Assembly: GCF_001665685.1 (NCBI RefSeq)
Contig: NZ_LZTB01000030.1
Location: 17,761 to 81,760 of the forward strand
Source: Mycobacterium sp. 852013-50091_SCH5140682
Lineage (GTDB): Bacteria; Actinomycetota; Actinomycetes; Mycobacteriales; Mycobacteriaceae
Length of the DNA stretch: 64,000 nt
Direction: 5' to 3'
Shown: piece by piece, positions 50,980-60,373 of the stretch
Layout of the letters: every line of letters starts with the position of its first letter
Position numbering within the stretch: position 1 is the first letter of the stretch
Translations under genes and position numbers: made by a program
The notes under the pieces: model-generated
Told to the model about the DNA's origin: nothing
The model's input: the letters and a program-made list of their open reading frames with translations, nothing else
Database searches by the model: none

Positions 50980-51882
50980 ATGACGTTTCCGCCAGCAGAC
51001 CCCTGGCCGTCCGCCCAGAACTGGGGTTCACCGCAGCCGATGCCCGGCCAGCCCTGGGCACCCGGTGGCGGTTACGCGGCTCCCCCGCCGCCACCCGCCC
51101 CGCCGCGCCGCAGCCGCTCGCGCCTGATCATCACCGTTCTCGCGGTGGTGTTCGTGGTCGTGATGCTGATCGTCGCGTTGGTGTTGTGGTTGCTCGGCGG
51201 CTCCGACGAGGAGCGGATCGTCAAAGAGTCCGCGCTGGCAGGCGTGCTGCTGACCAAGGCCGAGGCGGGCACCGTTCTGGGGACCAGCCCGCTGGAGCCC
51301 GACGCCGATTACGGCGGAGCCGTCGAAAGCAATTGGGACACCAGCGAACCCGACCCGTGCAACTTTGTCCTTGCCGCCGAGCGCGAGCACGCCAACAGCG
51401 GATCGACGGCAGTGCGCAGGCAAAACCTCAGGTCCACAGATGCCGACGCCGACAAGGGTCAGGATTTCAGTCTCACGCAGGCCGTCGTCGCCTTTCCCGA
51501 TGCTGACGCCGCGAAGCAGTTCGTCGACACCACCAAGGGCAAGTGGCAGCAGTGCGTCGGCAAGACGTTCCAGGTGACCATGACGTCCGACAATCCGCCC
51601 ACCACCGACAACTGGCGCAACGGCGATGTTTCCGAGAGCGACGGCGTCGTGCTGTGGTCGATCACCAAGATCGGTTCCGACGCCGGCGGCTGGACGTGTC
51701 ATGACGGACTGTCCGCGCGGGACAACGTGGTGGTCGAGGTCGGCCTGTGCGACGACAAGTCCGATCCGCAGTTCGTCGGGCAGCTCGTCTCGAAGATCGG
51801 CGAGAAGATCGACAAGGCCGCGCAGACCCAGCGCTCCTCACACCGTCACTTCCACTGGTTCCACCACACCAGGCGGCACTGA
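50980..51882 (+). CDS. Membrane-anchored PknH-like sensor domain protein
   Basis: A 300-residue protein: Pro/Gly-rich cytosolic start (PADPWPSAQNWGSPQPMPGQ), one membrane helix (LIITVLAVVFVVVMLIVALV, about residues 50-75), and an extracytoplasmic domain of the PknH C-terminal type, with four cysteines arranged in pairs (PCNFVL, QQCVGKTF, WTCHDGL, VGLCDD) and the segment VAFPDADAAKQFVDTTKGKW. PknH_C-type domains occur as lipoproteins and kinase sensors in mycobacteria. No kinase domain is present. ATG 50980 has GAAGGAA upstream. Ligand unknown. Confidence 0.82.
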   Translation: MTFPPADPWPSAQNWGSPQPMPGQPWAPGGGYAAPPPPPAPPRRSRSRLIITVLAVVFVVVMLIVALVLWLLGGSDEERIVKESALAGVLLTKAEAGTVLGTSPLEPDADYGGAVESNWDTSEPDPCNFVLAAEREHANSGSTAVRRQNLRSTDADADKGQDFSLTQAVVAFPDADAAKQFVDTTKGKWQQCVGKTFQVTMTSDNPPTTDNWRNGDVSESDGVVLWSITKIGSDAGGWTCHDGLSARDNVVVEVGLCDDKSDPQFVGQLVSKIGEKIDKAAQTQRSSHRHFHWFHHTRRH

Positions 51883-51894
51883 GGCTCGGCCTGG

Positions 51895-52158
51895 TCAGGC
51901 CATTCGATCGACGATGTCCTTGGCTTCCTTGAGGCCGAGGCCCGTCTCGTCCCTGAGCAGTTTGATCGCTGCGATCTTGTTGCCCTGCAACGCCAACTGG
52001 TGCACCATCGGGCTGGCCATCAGCTCGCCGGGCTGACCGGGTGTCGGCGCCGCGGGTCGGCCCGTGCCCGCCGCCGCCCGCTCCAGGTACGCGACCCGCC
52101 GTTCCAGATCCTCGATGCGGCGCCGCAGATCGTCGTCGGAACTTCCGAACAATGCCAT
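51895..52158 (-). CDS. Ribosomal L7/L12 C-terminal domain-like protein
   Basis: An 87-residue protein starting [20 protein letters not shown], a coiled-coil segment (residues 8-28), a Pro/Gly linker, and then [20 protein letters not shown] followed by [14 protein letters not shown], which matches the L7/L12 C-terminal fold ([20 protein letters not shown]). It is not the ribosomal stalk protein (too short, different N-terminus); such free-standing proteins are frequent in actinobacteria without a defined role. Confidence 0.78.
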   Translation of the reverse strand: [87 protein letters not shown]

Positions 52159-52223
52159 CGGGCAAGTGTGGCACGGGATATGGGCGTCGGGACGTGTCGG
52201 TGCTGGGTGGCATAATCGCACGT

Positions 52224-53628
52224 ATGTTCGAGCTGACTGACGCCGACCTGATCGACGGGTTGAGCACTCAGCACGAGCCGAGGCCGGGGCCATCGCCCGC
52301 CGGCTAGCACTGATCGGCGAACTCGACACCCGCCGGGAACAAGACCTGGCCGAAACCATCTTCTGGCGCACCGACCCGTTCGACGAGGTCGCCGCCGAAG
52401 TATCCGCAGCATTGGCCATCAGCCGACCCCGCGCCGGCGCCCAAATCCGGTACGCGCGCGCCCTGCGCGACAAACTGCCGCAGGTCGCGGCGGTTTTCGC
52501 CACCGGCGCCATCGACTACCGGGTGGTGCGCACCATCATCGCCCGCACCGCCACCGTCGACACCGCGGTGATCACCGACCTCGACGCCGCCCTGGCCCGC
52601 CACGCGCCCAAATGGATGCGCCTGTCCGACCCCAAACTGCAGGACCGCGTCGACCTGTGGGTGGCCAAATACGACCCCGACGGCGTCCGCGTACCCCCAG
52701 CGCCGAAGAAGCCCACCACATCACCGTCGAAGCCACCACCCCCGGCGAAGCAGTCATCTGGGGCACCGTCAACGCCGCCGACGGCGCCGCCTTCGACCAA
52801 CGCCTCGACGCCCTGGCCGCCACCGTGTGCGACAACGACCCCCGCACCCACCAACAACGCCGCTCCGCCGCCCTCGGGCCCCTGTCGCGGCTAGAAGCGC
52901 AACTGCCGTGCCGATGCGGCACTGCGGACTGCCCCGCCGCCGCGCAGCGTGCTGCCGCCGACGCCGCGGTCGTGCATGTCCTGGCCGAGCAAGCCACCGT
53001 CGACGGCACCTCCGATGCGCCGGGATACCTGCCCGGGTTCGGGATCCAGCCCGCCGAGTCGGTCCGGGAATTGGCCGCCTCCGGGCGCACCACACCCGTG
53101 GCGGTGCCCACCGAAACCCCCGGATACCGCCCCTCAGCAGCGTTGCGCGACTTCGTGCGGTGGCGAGATCTGACCTGCCGCTGGCCCGGCTGTGACGCCC
53201 CCGCCGCCGCCACCGACATCGATCACACCGTGCCCTACCCCTACGGGGCGACCCACCCGTCGAACCTCAAGCTCTACTGCCGGCATCACCATCTGATCAA
53301 AACGTTCCGCCCCGGCTGGAGCGATCGTCAACTCCCCGACGGCACCGTGCTGCTCACCGCCCCCACCGGACACACCTACCGCACCCAACCCCACGGCGCG
53401 GCCCTGTTCCCCACCCTGGCCCAACCCACCGGGCAGATCACCGTGGCCACCCCCGCCGAACCCAGCGCCTACCGCTCCCTGATGATGCCCACCCGCACCC
53501 AAACCCGCGAACACGACCGCCGCGACCGCATCGCCGCCGAACGCCGCCACCGCGCCGCCCTCAACACCGAACAACAACGCCAACACCAAGCCTGGCTCGC
53601 CACCAACTACCAACCACCACCCTTCTAA
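52224..53628 (+). pseudogene. 13E12-type DUF222/HNH endonuclease gene with two frameshifts
   Basis: A DUF222-HNH gene readable only by switching frames twice. MFELTDADLIDGL (from 52224) continues as EHSARAEAGAIARRLALIGE one frame away from 52262; that frame runs to about 52704 (ending DPDGVRVPPAP) and the next frame continues EEAHHITVEATTPGEAV to the stop at 53628. Both breaks are repaired by adding one base. The HNH site is intact: CRWPGCDAPAAATDIDHTVP and LKLYCRHHHLIKTF. These multicopy mycobacterial genes (13E12 repeat family) are often broken; sequencing error is the other explanation. Neighbouring GC-rich codon bias is extreme. Confidence 0.8.
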
Positions 53629-53647
53629 ACGCAGTGGTCATCTAGCG

Positions 53648-54484
53648 TCAGCCACCGAACCGGCTGGCGTATTCTCCGGGCGTCCAGCCCAGCATGGCGC
53701 GGAAATCGTTGCTGAAATGCGCCTGGTCATACCAGCCGAGGCGCACGGCCAGATCAGCGAAGTCCACCCCGGGCGTACTTTCGATCTCCAGCGCCGCCTG
53801 CTGCAGGCGATAGCGACACAACACCCACTTGGCGGGCACACCGACATACCGCCGGAACACCCGCTGGGTTGTGCGCGTGCTCCAGGGTGCATGAGCCATC
53901 ACCTGTTCCACGCGGTGCAGTGTCGCGTCTTCCCGCATCCGGTCCAGTAACGGCGTCAACGCCCTATACGTCGCGTCCAACTCGGCCGTGCACGCACCGA
54001 TAGCCGCATCGAGCGCAGTCCCCGCAGCTGCCACATCGTCATCGAGAACTATTGGCCTCCCGAATAATTCGTCATCGACCGGCACAACCCGCCCGGTCAA
54101 GTCACCCGCGTCCCTACCGAAGCGCGCGGTGAACCCGCCAGGGTGGAATCGAGCGCCCACCACCGTGCCGCGCTCACTGATCGTGGTGCGGAAGACCTGC
54201 GGCACCACGCCGTGCACCAAGGTGTTGGGCAACGAAAACCCATGGCGGACATCGTCGTCCCCCCATTCTCGGGTGATGTGCATGGCCGGAAAGGTGATGA
54301 CGGTGCTCTCGAAGGGCCCGTCGTCGCGCCGATCCCAGCTGACCGACCAGAGGTGCTCGACGAACCGGGCAGCGTCCGGCGACGGCGCCCAGCGGTGCAG
54401 ATCGAACACCGAGCCGGTACCGGCCCGGCCGACAACGCCGCGCACCGGCGCGTTCGGTTCTGGCGCGTTTCTCCAAGCACCCAT
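53648..54484 (-). CDS. AraC-family regulator with DUF6597-like N-terminus
   Basis: A 278-residue AraC-type regulator. The N-terminal ligand domain has RFVEHLWSVSWDRRDDGPFE and GARFHPGGFTARFGRDAG; the C-terminal double helix-turn-helix has WSTRTTQRVFRRYVGVPAKW and DFADLAVRLGWYDQAHFSND, ending RAMLGWTPGEYASRFGG. It is divergent from the VOC-family gene with only 27 bases between starts, so they probably share a control region. ATG 54484. Effector unknown. Confidence 0.87.
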   Translation of the reverse strand: MGAWRNAPEPNAPVRGVVGRAGTGSVFDLHRWAPSPDAARFVEHLWSVSWDRRDDGPFESTVITFPAMHITREWGDDDVRHGFSLPNTLVHGVVPQVFRTTISERGTVVGARFHPGGFTARFGRDAGDLTGRVVPVDDELFGRPIVLDDDVAAAGTALDAAIGACTAELDATYRALTPLLDRMREDATLHRVEQVMAHAPWSTRTTQRVFRRYVGVPAKWVLCRYRLQQAALEIESTPGVDFADLAVRLGWYDQAHFSNDFRAMLGWTPGEYASRFGG

Positions 54485-54511
54485 CGCACCCAGGCTACGA
54501 AACTGGGCGAC

Positions 54512-54979
54512 ATGACTGTGAAACCGATTCCCGACGGCTATACGAGCCTCACCCCGTTCCTCTGCCTGGACGGTGCCGCGGACGCCATCGATTTCTACGT
54601 ATCGGTGTTCGGCGCCACGCTGGTGAGCAGGATGGACGGCCCCGACGGCACCGTCGCGCATGCCGAACTGGACTTCGGCAACGGGCGGCTACAACTGGGC
54701 GACCCGCAGGACGCGTATCAACTTGCCGCGCCCGACAAGAACGCCTACGCCACCGGTTCGATCGCGTTCTACTGCGCCGACGCCGACGCAGTGACGGAAC
54801 GTGCCGTGGCGGCCGGGGCCACCGTCCGCGAGCCGATCCAGACGTTCGTCACCGGCGACCGATTCGCGTCGATCATCGACCCGTTCGGTCAACGCTGGAG
54901 CGTGATGACCCGCGTCGAGGATCTCTCACCGGAGGAACAGGAACGCCGCCTCAACGATTGGGCGGCCGCCAACAGCTGA
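54512..54979 (+). CDS. VOC-superfamily (PhnB/glyoxalase-like) protein
   Basis: A 155-residue vicinal-oxygen-chelate protein of the PhnB type: GYTSLTPFLCLDGAADAIDF, YVSVFGATLVSRMDGPDGTV, HAELDFGNGRLQLGDP and the C-terminal FASIIDPFGQRWSVMTR, forming two beta-alpha-beta-beta-beta modules. Could be a metalloenzyme or a binding protein; metal ligands cannot be assigned with confidence. Divergent from the AraC regulator. Confidence 0.82.
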   Translation: MTVKPIPDGYTSLTPFLCLDGAADAIDFYVSVFGATLVSRMDGPDGTVAHAELDFGNGRLQLGDPQDAYQLAAPDKNAYATGSIAFYCADADAVTERAVAAGATVREPIQTFVTGDRFASIIDPFGQRWSVMTRVEDLSPEEQERRLNDWAAANS

Positions 54980-54985
54980 CGCCTG

Positions 54986-56563
54986 CTACACCCAGTCGGC
55001 CACCAGCGTCCGTTTGACCTCGAAGCGCCGCAGCTTGCCCGACGACGTGCGAGGCAGCGCACCGGGTTTGACGAACACGACATCGGCGGGCACCACGCCA
55101 CAGCCGGAGGCCACCTGCTGGATCACCCGGGTGCGCGCGCCCGCCTCGTCGGGCCCGCGGAACTCGGCGGCGATCACGAGGCTGGGACGGATCGAGCCTT
55201 CCCCGACCCCGACGGCCACCACCGCGCCCTCCCGGACGCCGGGCACCTGGGCCGCGACCTGCTCGACCTCGGCGGGAAACACGTTGCGGCCGGCCACGGT
55301 GATGATCTCCTTGGCCCGGCCGCACACCACCAGCCCACCGTCGACGAAGTAACCCAGATCGCCTGTGTGGAACCATTCCTCGGCGCCCAAGGTTTCGCCG
55401 CCGAGATAGCCCGACATCATCGACGTGCCCCGGATGACGACCTCGCCGACCTCGCGGTCGGTTACTTCCACCGCGGCGGCTTCGTGTGGCTCGATGCGCA
55501 CCTCCATACCGGCGACGGGCCCACCCAGCACCACGTGCCGACGTGGCGAGGTCCCAGCTTCGGTGCGAAACACGGTCTCGTCCACCAGCATTCCAACTCC
55601 TGGGGCGGGAACGGTTACCGCACAGGTGGATTCAGCCAAACCATACGACGGCGCCAAAGCATTGGCAGAGAATCCGAACCTGGCCATCTCCACCGCGAAG
55701 CGTTCGGTCAGCTCACAGTCGACGGGTTCTCCGCCGTTGAGGGCGAAGCGAAGTGACGACAAGTCGATGCCGGTGACGCGGCGGGCGTACTTGCCGATCA
55801 TGCCGTATGCCATGTTCGGCGCGGCGGTGCAGGTGGCCCGGCTCTCGGTGAGCCAGTTCAGCCAGCGGAACGGCGACGACTGGAACGCCGAGGTCGGTGC
55901 CTGCCAGACCTCCACGCCGGCCACCGCGCCCGACATCAGAAAACTCAGACCCATGTCGTGATAGAGCGGCAGCCACGAGCATCCCACCGTGTCCGCGGTG
56001 ACACCGGTTCGCTCGTTGATGCCGGTCAGGTTGGCCAGCATCGCGGCGGGCGAAATCTGCACGGTCCGTGGCAAACCCGTCGAGCCCGCGGTGCCCTGCA
56101 GGACCGCGAACGGGGCGTCCCCGTCGGGCGCGGCAAAGGTTGTGGACCGCTGGGCGTGCGCGAGCCCGACGAGATCGACGATCTGCAGGTTGTCGGCTAC
56201 CTCGGTCAAGCGTTCCAGATAGCTGCCCTGGCTCAGCACGCGTTGCACGCCGATGCCGCGGAACCGATTCAACGTGTTGTGCGCCCACTGTGCGGCTTCG
56301 GCGCCGCGAACCGGCCCCGGCAAGATCGACACCGCCGTCCCGGCCAAAATCGAGCCGATGATCGCCGAGACCAACTCCGCGGTGGGTTCACCGACCAGCC
56401 CGACGCGCGTCACCCCGTCGTCGAGCAACCGCTCGGCCGTGTTCTCAGCACGAGCGAGAACCTCGGGCCACGGGTAACGCGTCCACTCCCCATCTTCGAG
56501 CAGCACGAGATTCGCGGCGCTGGTTCCGAGTCGGACCGTCAGAGTGGCAGCCAGAGGATTCAT
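54986..56563 (-). CDS. mbtM: Long-chain fatty acyl-AMP ligase, MbtM (FadD33)-like
   Basis: A 525-residue member of the adenylate-forming family. ATP motif [90 protein letters not shown] and the C-terminal [16 protein letters not shown] with the catalytic Lys. The sequence is close to MbtM (Rv1345), which activates the acyl chain of mycobactin and loads it on MbtL. The partners mbtL, mbtN and mbtK are not adjacent, and no IdeR box is seen in the 176 bases upstream. ATG 56563 with GGAGG seven bases ahead. Confidence 0.82.
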   Translation of the reverse strand: MNPLAATLTVRLGTSAANLVLLEDGEWTRYPWPEVLARAENTAERLLDDGVTRVGLVGEPTAELVSAIIGSILAGTAVSILPGPVRGAEAAQWAHNTLNRFRGIGVQRVLSQGSYLERLTEVADNLQIVDLVGLAHAQRSTTFAAPDGDAPFAVLQGTAGSTGLPRTVQISPAAMLANLTGINERTGVTADTVGCSWLPLYHDMGLSFLMSGAVAGVEVWQAPTSAFQSSPFRWLNWLTESRATCTAAPNMAYGMIGKYARRVTGIDLSSLRFALNGGEPVDCELTERFAVEMARFGFSANALAPSYGLAESTCAVTVPAPGVGMLVDETVFRTEAGTSPRRHVVLGGPVAGMEVRIEPHEAAAVEVTDREVGEVVIRGTSMMSGYLGGETLGAEEWFHTGDLGYFVDGGLVVCGRAKEIITVAGRNVFPAEVEQVAAQVPGVREGAVVAVGVGEGSIRPSLVIAAEFRGPDEAGARTRVIQQVASGCGVVPADVVFVKPGALPRTSSGKLRRFEVKRTLVADWV

Positions 56564-56727
56564 CGGGCAACCTCCACGCGAGCTACTAGATCGTTGCTGG
56601 ACCTCCGATGTAGCGCATATTTGACGCCCCCGCAGGCCATACGGTGAAGGTACTCGTTCTTTGCCGAAAAGTGGCTCTCCCGACGGGCGGTGAACCGGAC
56701 GCCTTCGGCTGCCCTTTCGGCCCCGGA

Positions 56728-56733
56728 TAACGT
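56728..56733 (+). promoter_or_regulatory. Candidate -10 box for the HIT-family gene
   Basis: TAACGT (TANNNT) ends six bases before ATG 56740; no ribosome binding site is present, so a leaderless transcript is likely. Confidence 0.5.
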
Positions 56734-56739
56734 GGCGGT

Positions 56740-57177
56740 ATGTCATGCGTGTTCTGTGCCATCGTCGCCGGTGAGGCCCCGGCCGTCCGCATCTACGAAG
56801 ACGACGACTACCTCGGCATCCTCGATATCCGGCCGTTCACGCCGGGCCACACCCTGGTGATCCCGAAGAGGCACACCGTCGACCTCACCGACACGCCTCC
56901 GGAGACCCTCGCCGGGATGGCCGTCGTCGGTCAGCGCATTGCCCGGGCCGCACGTGAATCGGGGCTTCACGCAGACGGCACCAACATCGCCATCAACGAC
57001 GGCAAGGCCGCCTTCCAGAGCGTGTTCCACATCCATCTGCACGTGGTGCCGCGGCGCGACGGCGACAAGCTGGCGTTCGCCAAGGGCATGCTGCTGCGCC
57101 GAGACCCGGATCGCGAGGGGTCGGCCCGCCTGCTGCGTGCGGCGCTGGCGCAGCTCGACGAGTCTGCGCAGGAGTGA
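56740..57177 (+). CDS. HIT-family nucleotide hydrolase (Rv1262c-like)
   Basis: A 145-residue histidine-triad protein: [20 protein letters not shown] at the N-terminus, [18 protein letters not shown], and the triad [13 protein letters not shown] with the catalytic His in the middle. HIT proteins of this branch hydrolyse AMP-linked substrates such as adenosine phosphoramidates. Position before udgB and tap agrees with Rv1262c. Convergent with the LLM flavoprotein gene. Confidence 0.9.
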   Translation: MSCVFCAIVAGEAPAVRIYEDDDYLGILDIRPFTPGHTLVIPKRHTVDLTDTPPETLAGMAVVGQRIARAARESGLHADGTNIAINDGKAAFQSVFHIHLHVVPRRDGDKLAFAKGMLLRRDPDREGSARLLRAALAQLDESAQE

Positions 57178-57180
57178 CCG

Positions 57181-58230
57181 CTAGAAAAGCTCTTTCGCCA
57201 GCAGTTCCAGGGTGGTGTCACGGGCCGTCGCGGTGGCCGGATCGGCGCCCCGCCGCGCTGAGGCGACCGGGTTGACCATCACCTCGTCGACCCCGAACTC
57301 CTCGGCCAGTGCCCGTACCTGATCGGCGGCCTCGGTCGGCGATCCCACGACGGCGCGGAGCAGACCGGACGCCACCACGGCCTCGGCCTGCGGGGTCAGC
57401 GTTGTGGCCTGCGCGTCCTCCACGAGATCGAGCGGGCCAAGCGGCTGCCCCGTGCGCAACCGCCCCATCATCTGCAGTTGCGGCAGCAGCAAAGCCTTTG
57501 CCTCATCGCTGGTTTCGGCCACCACGGCGTTGACGGTCAGGAAGGTCAGCGGTTCGGCGGCCACGTCGCTGGGCTGGAATTCGTCGCGGTAGATCTCCAG
57601 CGCATCGGCGGTGCCCTGCCCCGAGAAGTGGTGGGCGAACACGTACGGCAGCCCCTTGGCGGCAGCCAGGTGCGCGGAGTACATCGAGGACCCCAACAAC
57701 CACATCCGCGGTTGGCTGGCCGCGGCAGGCGTCGCCTTGAGGACGTAGTTCTCGCGCAGCAGGTCCCTCGGCAACGGCACCCGCACGCCGCGGGTGCCCA
57801 TAAGCGCCATCACGTCGTCGAGGTACTGCGGGAAGGCCTCGATGTCGCGATCATCACGACCGGCGGCTCCGCGCAGGGCCAGCGACGTCACGGGATCTGA
57901 GCCCGGCGCACGGCCGATGCCGAGGTCGATGCGACCGGGATGGGCGGCCTCAAGGAGCGCGAACTGTTCGGCCACCGCCAGCGGCGCGTGGTTGGGCAGC
58001 ATCACGCCGCCTGAGCCCAGGCGCAGCTGAGACGTGTGGGCCGCCAGATGCGCGATCAGCACCGGCGGGCTGGTGGCCGCCACCGCGGCCATGTTGTGGT
58101 GTTCGGCGACCCAGTACCGGGTGTAGCCGAGCCGGTCGGCGGTCTGCGCGAGGTGCGTCGTGGCGGTCAGGGCATCGGCAGTGGTCTGATCGGTGCGCAC
58201 CGGGACGAGGTCGAGGACAGAAAGCCGCAT
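57181..58230 (-). CDS. LLM-class (luciferase-like) flavin-dependent oxidoreductase
   Basis: A 349-residue luciferase-fold protein of the MsnO8 group: LSVLDLVPVRTDQTTADAL, YWVAEHHNMAAVAATSPPVL, SGGVMLPNHAPLAVAEQFAL, HPGRIDLGIGRAPGSDP and VVGSPTEAADQVRALAEEFG. It should use FMN or F420 to oxidise or reduce a small substrate; the FMN group is likelier for this branch. ATG 58230 is preferred to GTG 58239. It follows udgB on the same strand after 13 bases and may be co-transcribed. Confidence 0.87.
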   Translation of the reverse strand: MRLSVLDLVPVRTDQTTADALTATTHLAQTADRLGYTRYWVAEHHNMAAVAATSPPVLIAHLAAHTSQLRLGSGGVMLPNHAPLAVAEQFALLEAAHPGRIDLGIGRAPGSDPVTSLALRGAAGRDDRDIEAFPQYLDDVMALMGTRGVRVPLPRDLLRENYVLKATPAAASQPRMWLLGSSMYSAHLAAAKGLPYVFAHHFSGQGTADALEIYRDEFQPSDVAAEPLTFLTVNAVVAETSDEAKALLLPQLQMMGRLRTGQPLGPLDLVEDAQATTLTPQAEAVVASGLLRAVVGSPTEAADQVRALAEEFGVDEVMVNPVASARRGADPATATARDTTLELLAKELF

Positions 58231-58243
58231 GACAGCCACAACG

Positions 58244-59092
58244 TCACGGCCGGTCGGGTTCGTTCCCGTGTGCGATGCGGCGCGCGGTCACGAAGATGTC
58301 GTCGAGCATCGCCGCGGTGAGCCGGCCGGTGAAGGTGTTCTGCTGGCTCGGGTGGAAGCAGCCCAGCAGCGTCACCTCCCCGAAGGCGCCGGTCAGCGTG
58401 GCGGTGACGCCGTGGCCGAACTTGGGCGCCGGGCGCTGCGCCGAGCCGACCATGTCCAACGCCGAACGCCACGCGAAGCCACCGAGCGCGACGATCACGC
58501 GCACGCTCCCCCCGACCAGTCGCCATTCGGCGTCCAGCCAGGGCGCACAGGTGGCGCGCTCGGCCGGGGTCGGCGCGTTGCCCGGTGGGGCGCAGCGCAC
58601 GGCCGCGGCCATCCGGGCGTCGATCAACTGCAGGCCGTCGGCCGCGTCGACGCTCTCGGCCTGGTTCGCCAGACCCACGCGGTGCAGGGCCGCGAACAGA
58701 AAGTCCCCGGACCGGTCGCCGGTGAAGACCCGGCCGGTCCGGTTGGCGCCGTGTGCGGCCGGAGCCAGTCCCACGATCAGGATGCGCGGATGCTCCGCAC
58801 CCAGCCCGGTCGCGGGTCTACCCCAGTACGGCTCATCGGCGAAGGACTTTCGTTTGACCACGGCGACCTCTTCGCGCCACGCCACCAGCCGCGGGCAGGC
58901 CCGGCACACCGAAACCCGCGCGTCGAGTTCGCCGACGGAGTCGGCACCGGCGGCCAGGCGCCGCACGCGTGGCGCGGTCCGGGCCACCGGGGTGTCAGGG
59001 TCGGCGGGATCGCCGGGCCAACCCGCGCCGGGCGGCACCGGTGAGTCGAACAGGTTCCCGGTCCGGGGATGAGGCAGTTGAGCCCGCTGCAC
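58244..59092 (-). CDS. udgB: Type 5 uracil-DNA glycosylase UdgB
   Basis: An iron-sulfur uracil-DNA glycosylase of family 5. Motif [21 protein letters not shown] with Ala in place of the catalytic acid (typical of UDGb), motif [16 protein letters not shown], and the four cluster cysteines in [17 protein letters not shown] and RATCAPWLD. It removes uracil, hypoxanthine and oxidised cytosines from DNA. The start is uncertain: GTG 59092 is used (282 residues), GTG 59110 is another; no ATG is near. Position beside tap agrees with Rv1259/Rv1258c. Confidence 0.9.
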   Translation of the reverse strand: MQRAQLPHPRTGNLFDSPVPPGAGWPGDPADPDTPVARTAPRVRRLAAGADSVGELDARVSVCRACPRLVAWREEVAVVKRKSFADEPYWGRPATGLGAEHPRILIVGLAPAAHGANRTGRVFTGDRSGDFLFAALHRVGLANQAESVDAADGLQLIDARMAAAVRCAPPGNAPTPAERATCAPWLDAEWRLVGGSVRVIVALGGFAWRSALDMVGSAQRPAPKFGHGVTATLTGAFGEVTLLGCFHPSQQNTFTGRLTAAMLDDIFVTARRIAHGNEPDRP

Positions 59093-59134
59093 CCGTCCAC
59101 TGTGCCCCACGATGTTAGATTCGCCGCGATAGCC

Positions 59135-60373
59135 ATGACCGAGACCAAGCGCGGCCCACTGCTGTTGATCCTGTCCGCCGCCTTGATGGCAGGCGCAGGC
59201 AACGGTATCTCGATGGTGGCGTTTCCCTGGTTGGTGTTGCAGCGCAACGGATCTGCGCTCGACGCAGCGATCGTCGCGATGGCCGCGACACTGCCGCTGC
59301 TGGCCGCGACGCTGATCGCCGGGGCAGCCGTGGACTACCTCGGCCGGCGGCGCGTGTCGATGCTCTCCGACGTGCTCTCGGGGCTCTCGGTCGCGACGGT
59401 GCCGGTGCTGGCCCTGGTGTTCGGCGTGCAGGTGATCAACGTCGTGGTACTCGCTGTGCTGGCCGCCTTCGGTGCGTTCTTCGACCCGGCAGGCATGACC
59501 GCACGCCAGACCATGTTGCCCGAGGCCGCCGAACAGGCCGGCTGGAGCCTGGACCACGCCAACAGTGTGTACGAGGCCGCGTTCAACCTGGCCTACATCG
59601 TCGGCCCCGGCATCGGCGGTTTGCTCATCGCCGCGATCGGCGGAATCAACACCATGTGGGTGACAGCCGCGACGTTCGCCTGCTCGCTGGCAGCCATCGC
59701 GGTATTGCGACTGGAGGGCGCGGGCAGGCCCGACCGGGAGGCGTTGCCCGACGGAGTGTGGTCGGGCATCGTCGAAGGCCTGCGATTCGTCTGGCACACA
59801 CCGGTGCTGCGCACCCTGGCGATCATCGACCTGGTCGCCACCGGGTTGTACATGCCGATGGAGAGCGTGCTGTTCCCCAAGTACTTCACCGACCGCAACC
59901 AGCCCGCCGAACTGGGTTGGGTATTGATGGCCATGAGCATCGGCGGTTTGGTGGGCGCCCTCGGGTACGCCGTGGTGTCGAAATATCTGAGCCGACGCGC
60001 CACCATGCTCACCGCCGTGATCACGCTCGGCGTGGCGATGACGGTGGTCGCGTTCCTGCCGCCGCTGCCGCTGATCCTGACGATGTGCGCGATCGTGGGC
60101 CTGGTCTACGGGCCGATCGCGCCGATCGCCAACTACGTCATGCAGACGCGCGCTCCGGCGCACCTGCGGGGCCGGGTGGTCGGCGTGATGGGGTCGCTGG
60201 CCTACGCCGCGGGTCCGTTGGGCCTGGTGGTCGCCGGTCCGATGGCCGACCGGGCCGGTCTGCACGCCACGTTCCTCGCCCTGGCTCTGCCGATGCTGCT
60301 ACTCGGCGTGGTCGCAGTCTTCCTACCTGCCCTGCGGCAATTGGATCGCACCGAACCGGGTGCGGCCGCTTAA
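59135..60373 (+). CDS. tap: MFS multidrug efflux pump Tap-like
   Basis: A 412-residue 12-helix major facilitator protein close to Tap (Rv1258c), which exports tetracyclines, aminoglycosides and other drugs: [17 protein letters not shown] in helix 1-2, [13 protein letters not shown] (loop motif), [40 protein letters not shown] and [23 protein letters not shown] 59135. Divergent from udgB. A TAGATT hexamer (59115-59120) could be the -10 of a short-leader transcript. Its stop overlaps the stop of the SIR2-Nudix gene by four bases, so that gene has been inserted flush against it. Confidence 0.9.
   Translation: MTETKRGPLLLILSAALMAGAGNGISMVAFPWLVLQRNGSALDAAIVAMAATLPLLAATLIAGAAVDYLGRRRVSMLSDVLSGLSVATVPVLALVFGVQVINVVVLAVLAAFGAFFDPAGMTARQTMLPEAAEQAGWSLDHANSVYEAAFNLAYIVGPGIGGLLIAAIGGINTMWVTAATFACSLAAIAVLRLEGAGRPDREALPDGVWSGIVEGLRFVWHTPVLRTLAIIDLVATGLYMPMESVLFPKYFTDRNQPAELGWVLMAMSIGGLVGALGYAVVSKYLSRRATMLTAVITLGVAMTVVAFLPPLPLILTMCAIVGLVYGPIAPIANYVMQTRAPAHLRGRVVGVMGSLAYAAGPLGLVVAGPMADRAGLHATFLALALPMLLLGVVAVFLPALRQLDRTEPGAAA

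Noticed and set aside
56564..56739. IdeR (iron) box upstream of the mbtM-like gene
   Set aside because: No stretch close to the TTAGGTTAGGCTAACCTAA palindrome could be found by eye in the intergenic region.
58244..60265. 673-codon minus-strand frame extending udgB through the tap gene
   Set aside because: Upstream of about 59110 it is antisense to tap; only the C-terminal part is the UDG protein.
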